Assembly (NCBI GenBank): GCA_015680685.1
Contig: MNCI01008127.1
Location: forward strand, 65,526-129,525
Source of the DNA: Gnetum montanum
Lineage: Eukaryota; Streptophyta; Gnetopsida; Gnetales; Gnetaceae
DNA length: 64,000 bases
Direction: 5' to 3'
Program-made: the position numbers and the translations under genes
Notes under the pieces: generated by a model
The model's input: the letters and a program-made list of their open reading frames with translations, nothing else
Database searches by the model: none
What the model was told of the DNA's origin: nothing
Shown: in pieces, positions 59,058 to 64,000 of the stretch
Position numbering within the stretch: position 1 is the first letter of the stretch
How the letters are laid out: each line of letters opens with the position of its first letter

Positions 59058-62000
59058 TTACGCATCCCCCCTAGTACCACTGTCACCAGTATCCCTTAAG
59101 TCTGCCTCTAACCCTAACAAATCATCCTCGAGTGGGCCATCCTTTCTGGAGAGTATTCCTTCATGAGGAATGTCATCTTCATGGGGTTCTTGCACTAACA
59201 CGGGCTCCCCAAGAGGGTGGTTTGCTTCATTATGCTCTTCTTCCTCAACACGCTCCTCATCCTGTTCACCTCTTTCATCCACTCCTTGTACCTACATATA
59301 ATATACATAAGCAAAAACCATGATAAAAAAAATTAGAAAATTTAAATTCAATAAAATTCAAACTTACTCACAATGGTCCTACATCCGCAGCAAAGGGGAG
59401 TTGGTCTAAACTGACCCACAGGCATTACATGATTTCATCTTTGGTTAACTATGACCATACTCCATCCCCCAGAATAGTTCCAACCTTCACTTTCCCTTTC
59501 TCCACACTAGTCCATTGGGGTGGTTCAGGGAAGAAAGTAGGTACTATAGTCTCTTCCTCGGGAAGAGTAATTTCCCTTTCCAGGGACGCGCTTACTGTCA
59601 CCTACTCCTGGAACTTCTCAAAGGCCTTAGATGCACCAATGACGTCGAGAAACATCTGCAAGGATTGAGCTTCAACGGTAGAATCTAGATAGTGCTGACG
59701 ATAAGCAAGACTTTCTTGCTTATACAGATGCTTGTGATCTTTTTCTTTCTACCCCCATTCTTGGACGCTTTCGCAAAAGTCCTTCCAGTCCTGGTTCTTC
59801 TGGGCCAAGAGCTCTATTTGCATCCTTTGCTCCACCAATTCCCAACTAGTTTGAATGTTGTTTCTAACTGTGGTCCAGTAGCGAGTGTAGTTGATAACAA
59901 CTGTCTGTCAGTCCTCTTCATCCATTCCTCGTGCCTGCAGAAATTCACATCACGATTTTAAGTCTCCAATATCGTTGGTTAGAGACATCCTTTCTTTCTC
60001 TGACCTCTGCAGCTTCTTCCAGAGGTCTTCATTGACGTTTTGACTCTCCCACAAGGAGCGAGTTGAGCGTAATGCATGACACGACCACGCCATCTGATGA
60101 AGGCTCAACTGTGTCCAGGTCAATGGGCTCCGTAGGATCCCATCGAAGGCGAGCTCTTGATAACAAATATTATCAAACATAAATAAACATTATAATCTTA
60201 TAATAAAATAAGCGTATTATAGCAGTAACATACTAGCCCTAGGATCCACGTGCTCGAGGTGCTTGATCGTGTCACTGACAATGCCCTCCATGAAGGCAAA
60301 CTTATCAGGGAATTCCCCCCACACCCTGCTGACAACGGCAGACGAGGATGCACCTTCTTCATCTATAGCGTAATTAAGTCAAAATTTCTAGTTATTAACA
60401 GAATTTCAAAAAAAAATTTCTAATACACTAATTACCTCTTCCTGTTATAGTGGGGAGTGCGTCAACATTTTCCACCTCCTCTCTCTCCTCACGCACAAGG
60501 GTCTATGTGTCACTTATTCTAACAGTTGAGGCCTCCTCTTCCAAAATTGGGGCCCCTTCCCCATGTCGTAATACCACTGCCCCTATTTCAAGGGTCAACC
60601 GTTCCGTAGGTCTCCCTGTTCATGCCACATAACACATTTAAATCATTCAGAATACCTTGAATAAAGTTGTGTAATACAATAATTACTATAACTTTCACTA
60701 TGTCTTTATGCTTACCAGGTGGAGGTTTACTCCACTGAACTCTGACTTGCATAGTTCTGTTTGTGCCACTTGTTGGTTCCACAGGAACCTTGGTTAAGTG
60801 AGGCCTTTTACACTGAACCGAGGCATCTACTATCTTTGCAGCGAGACACTTTCCTCGTGATGCATCACCAGTGTAAGTGAGAAGTGCCCCAGCTACGCTA
60901 TTAGGGCCCTGCATTCAAGGTGCCACCAAATCCCTAGTCGTTACAGACAACGACTCCCCAATTCCCTCCGGAGGATCCTATGCCTAGGTAGTGCTGAAGA
61001 TATGAGAAATCCAAGGTTTGGATAATTGGTCTCGATCTTGTAGGACCTAGACCCCATTCCTCTGGACAACCAAAAATTTGGCAAAATGCCGAAGGAAAGC
61101 TATGAAGAAGGTGAAGTGCACACTGAAACGTGACTCGAGCTTTTGGCAGAGTCTCACCATTTCAGTGTGTAACCCCTTAGCGAAATAGCTTGCCCAGTTA
61201 AACTAGGTTCCTTCCTCCATCACCTCTCGCATAATACGGGCCTGTTCTATAGTAAAGAACCTCCCTTGCAAGAGTGTTTTGGGCAAGGCTCGGGCTCGGA
61301 AGAGGGGATAAATAGTCATGGCGACCTCTAATTCGATCTTTTCACAAGGGATCCCCTTGGCCTTCTTCTTCGTCCCAAACCACTCCTCTAGCTCTTCCTG
61401 ACATTTGATTCTTCTCCTTGATTTTTCCTCTATGGGAAGACCATCAGAGGACACACCGAAGAGGTCAATGAACAGCTGATCATCGATATCAAAATTTACA
61501 CGGATGTGATGCACACGCGTGCAAAAACGTTCAGCTCCCTCGTTGAAGGAGTTAACTAGGGTCAAAATTTCGCTTGTAGGGACATCAGGGGTTACGGCCA
61601 GAAATAAATGCATCAGCCTTGCTTCCTGCAGCTTGGTGACTAACACAACTAGGGCTGCCGCATCACCAAGCTAGTGTTGTGCCTCCTTTATGTCGCCATA
61701 GCAGAAAAGAAGGGTGTTCGCCTCGCGGTCGGAAATAGTGATGGTAATCTCCCGGGATTCCCTGATTGATAATACATGGCACATATCAACATAGCGAAAA
61801 CACTGTTACGCAACATTTCAAGAATAAAAAAAATATAATACCCTGTAACTAATAGCAGCAACGAAACCTTACCAGGTCCAAATGGCAAAAGAAATGAAGG
61901 GAACTTCCTGTGCATGTCCGCGAGGGTAAGGGGTGTGTTCAAAGTCCATTCTTCATGTAACCACCCAAGATTTTGACAATTTTTGAAGGAATCAGAATAA

Positions 62001-62670
62001 CAGGTTGGATACTCATAAATGTTGAAAGCCATTTTCCCCATTACACCAACGCATACGTTGTTGGTGGATGTAAACTCCTTTAGTACCGTTTCGGTCCAAG
62101 ACAATGTATCACCATTGCCTACTAACCAAATTTCGTTGATGAAAAACCTGTATCATATAACACATTACTATCCTATGCTTTGCAAATTCAGACATTAGAA
62201 GCATATTGACAATACTGCCAGTAAAACAACTTACCCGCCCGAATAATACACTGTGCCTAGAGGATTCTGAAAGTAAGTCGAGACATGATGAGCCATGAAT
62301 AAAGTACTATATGCATGATAACAGCTAAACCCTCGCTTCAATAAGAGGTCTACAGCATAAAATTCTAGTTCACGTAGAGCATGCAAAAAGAATAAACATA
62401 AAAAAAGAGCGTATCATAGGAAGCAATACAATTAAGTAAGGGATGGCCTATCGATTCAGGGGAGTGACATCTCTTACTTCGACCAAGGCCTGCGAAGCAC
62501 GCTGCAGGGTCCCTTGTACTTCATTCATTTTAGCCAACTTGGTGTTCTTTTCTCTAACTTTCAGTGCCATTGTTGTAGTCCTGAATACCTTCATAAATAA
62601 TACACTGCAAGTCTTTTGCTCTTTCTCCTTCTCTCTATGACAGCTGAGAATTCAAATTTGCGATAGCCAA
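59058..62670 (-). pseudogene. Antisense spliced gene of element D, best-preserved copy
   Basis: Probable minus-strand exons: about 62600-62450 (MALKVREK..LAKMNEVQG); about 62380-62235 (FSCYHAYSTLFMAHHVSTYF, donor GTAAGT); 62147-61873 (acceptor GATACAG, ETVLKEFTSTNN, donor GTAAGG); 61761-60716 (acceptor CAATCAG, EILTLVNSFNEGAERF, LFIDLFGVSSDGLPI, NWASYFAKGL, HFTFFIAFLRHFAKFLV, donor GTAAGC); about 60640-60436; 60362-60234 (FPDKFAFMEGIVSDTIKHLE); about 60170-59380 (SLWESQNVNEDLWKKLQRSE, coiled coil); last about 59295-59058, an acidic tail of 70-odd residues ending DTGDSGTRGDA. Only a few stops occur per exon. Introns are about 80-130 bp. Central part remotely resembles plant transposon proteins. 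Role unknown. Confidence 0.82.
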
Positions 62671-62697
62671 TAGCCTATTTTTGATAAGAACTACCTA

Positions 62698-62705
62698 CTT
62701 ATATG
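62698..62705 (-). promoter_or_regulatory. Candidate TATA box of D's antisense gene
   Basis: The minus strand reads GCATATAAGTAGG, a plausible plant TATA element just upstream of the first probable exon. Only 340 bases separate it from the RT acceptor at 63041 on the other strand, so the promoter is compact. Confidence 0.45.
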
Positions 62706-63041
62706 CAAAACTAACTGACTTTACACCCGATTTAAGCGAAACTTACCCAAATGCTAGTGTCAGTATGTCCTGGAACCCAAAAATCAAGGCATTAATTATG
62801 ACAAATATTGCATGCATTACGGTCTGAAACGACCTTAAACTACTACATCCTATCTCCTCGTAATCAGGTCGCATTAATTATAGGTTGTTCACAATGTTCG
62901 AAATTCAGTTAGCTTCTCACGTTCAGCAACGTCACATCACATCCTTTTTCCTTTTGGACTAAACCAAGCATTATACGCTAAATGTTTATCACATTCAATT
63001 TACCATTTTTCTAATTACTTTCATATTTGACAATTTTGCAG
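62706..63041 (+). other. Boundary motif and 3' splice site before RT, element D
   Basis: One copy of the motif (GGTCTGAAACGACCTTAAACTA) is at 62821-62842. At 63010-63041 a pyrimidine-rich tract ends in GACAATTTTGCAG, a near-consensus acceptor, and the pol frame opens directly after it. Equivalent acceptors precede RT in A (14641) and B (about 22704). Confidence 0.65.
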
Positions 63042-64000
63042 GACAATTGTCAAATGGACGAAACTTTATCTACGCTCCTATTTTTAACAGGCCCACATGG
63101 GGAAATCATTAGACAATCTGATCCCACACTAGTAGAAACTAACCTTGCCCTTGATGACGCAACCATAGCCGCGTCAAAAACATCTCTAGACTAGCTAGAA
63201 CAATCGACGCGCATGCTAGATCTGGAAGCTGGAGATGTAACCGAGGACCCCCTTAACGAGCTCTTTGTGGTTACGCATAAGGGTGAGACTAAAAATCTTA
63301 AGGTTAGTTCTTTACTAGACCAAAAGGTACATGATAACATAAGGCAGGTCCTCCAGAACAACATCACAGTGTTTGCATGGTCATACGAAGATATGTCGGG
63401 ACTAGATCCAAGATTAATATAACACAACATAATTCTAGATCCCCATATCAAAGCAGTTAGACAGAAAGCACGAAAAATTAAACCAGAAGTCGCACTAGCA
63501 GTACGTGATGAGATCACCAAACTGTACCAGGCTGGTTTTATTCACATGGTCGATTACTCAGACTGGGTATCTAACATTGTAGTTGTTCCTAAAAAGACCA
63601 GAGGGATACACATCTGCATAGACTTCCGAGACTTGAACAAAGCTACAATCAAGGATAATTTTCCATTACCGAGTATCGACCAACTAGTGGATACAACTGC
63701 TAGACATGCGCTTTTATCCTTCATGGATGGCTTCTCAGGCTATAATCAAATACACATCAACCCAGAACACTAGCTGACAACTACTTTCATGACACCCTGA
63801 GGGACCTTTTGCTACACCATGATGCCTTTTAGGTTGAAAAATGCTGGAGCTACGTATCAATGAGCTATGACGTACATCTTTAGAGATTACCTCCTAGGGA
63901 GACTAAATGATTATGTTGACGATACAGTTGTTAAGTCTATAAGGTCAGAAGATCATTCAGAGGATCTGGAGTTAGTCCTTAAAAGATGCCTCAAATATGA
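63042..64000 (+). pseudogene. pol: Reverse transcriptase of D, partial at window end
   Basis: One frame runs from the acceptor to the window end. It has LLFLTGPHGEIIRQSD, TVFAWSYEDMSGLDP, GFIHMVDYSDWVSNIVVVPK, HICIDFRDLNKATIKD, FPLPSIDQLVDTT, ALLSFMDGFSGYNQIHINP and the catalytic box LNDYVDDTVVKS with both Asp residues intact. These match plant Tat-type RT. Six stops are seen, several of them explained by TGG to TAG/TGA, CAA to TAA or CGA to TGA. No frame shift was found. The RNase H and integrase parts lie beyond the window. Confidence 0.9.

Larger units (their letters stand above)
53379..64000 (+). mobile_element. Element D: youngest Tat/Ogre-like copy, 5' part
   Basis: This plus-strand element is inserted in gag of C and runs off the right end of the window. 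It has a 5' LTR, primer site, gag in one frame with few stops, a zinc knuckle, a protease missing its active site, an antisense gene on the minus strand, and RT. Unlike A, B and C it is rich in CpG, as expected for less time under methylation-driven decay. Its left boundary is judged by alignment of CAGAAACACTATGG with the TGAAACACC LTR start. Confidence 0.9.

Overview
This is nuclear DNA from a land plant, probably a seed plant with a large repeat-rich genome. The species cannot be named from the window. I see no bacterial features, no rRNA or tRNA gene, and no intact host gene. Essentially all 64 kb is a nest of LTR retrotransposons. Four are copies of one family of very large Ty3/gypsy elements, called A, B, C and D here. 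Their reverse transcriptase motifs, a second RNase H domain before integrase, and the protease neighbourhood place them near the Tat/Ogre lineage. The fifth, E, is a small element without pol.

Layout. C (minus strand) is the oldest host. Only its middle and gag end are visible, at 39430-42751 and 46580-53378. A (plus strand, from before base 1 to 39429) sits in C upstream of C's internal antisense gene. B (minus strand, 14956-35283, complete, 20.3 kb, LTRs of about 2.37 kb) is inserted in A's reverse transcriptase region. B is flanked by the 5-bp duplication TCTTA, and A's reading frame resumes exactly across it. E (42752-46579) sits in an intron of C's antisense gene. D (plus strand, 53379 to beyond 64000) has landed in C's gag and is the youngest by CpG content and reading-frame integrity.

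The main discovery is an additional multi-exon gene in all four large copies. It lies on the strand opposite gag-pol, between protease and reverse transcriptase. Its exon order, several splice sites and protein segments match between A (minus, about 10570-4974), B (plus, 23184-27965), C (plus, about 41520-50625) and D (minus, about 62670-59058). The inferred protein has an N-terminal ELVGLL segment, a central region remotely like plant transposon proteins, a basic stretch, a coiled coil and a Ser/Gly/Asp C-terminus. TATA boxes precede it in B and D. A conserved splice acceptor just before reverse transcriptase suggests the whole antisense gene sits inside an intron of the sense gag-pol transcript, as in the known Ogre PR-RT intron. 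A short motif (consensus GRCCTTAAACTAG) marks the edges of this cassette and the 3' end of pol. Hairpin-bearing repeats of about 183-200 bp lie upstream of the antisense gene (A, C) and in the LTR U3 (B).

Every coding copy is decayed. Most stops in D are single C-to-T or G-to-A changes at Gln, Trp or Arg codons. D has also lost the protease active site by deletion, and B's reverse transcriptase has YMHD instead of YVDD. Two assembly blemishes are present: an N inside a 46-bp duplicate near 25148, and an 18-N gap in A's integrase.
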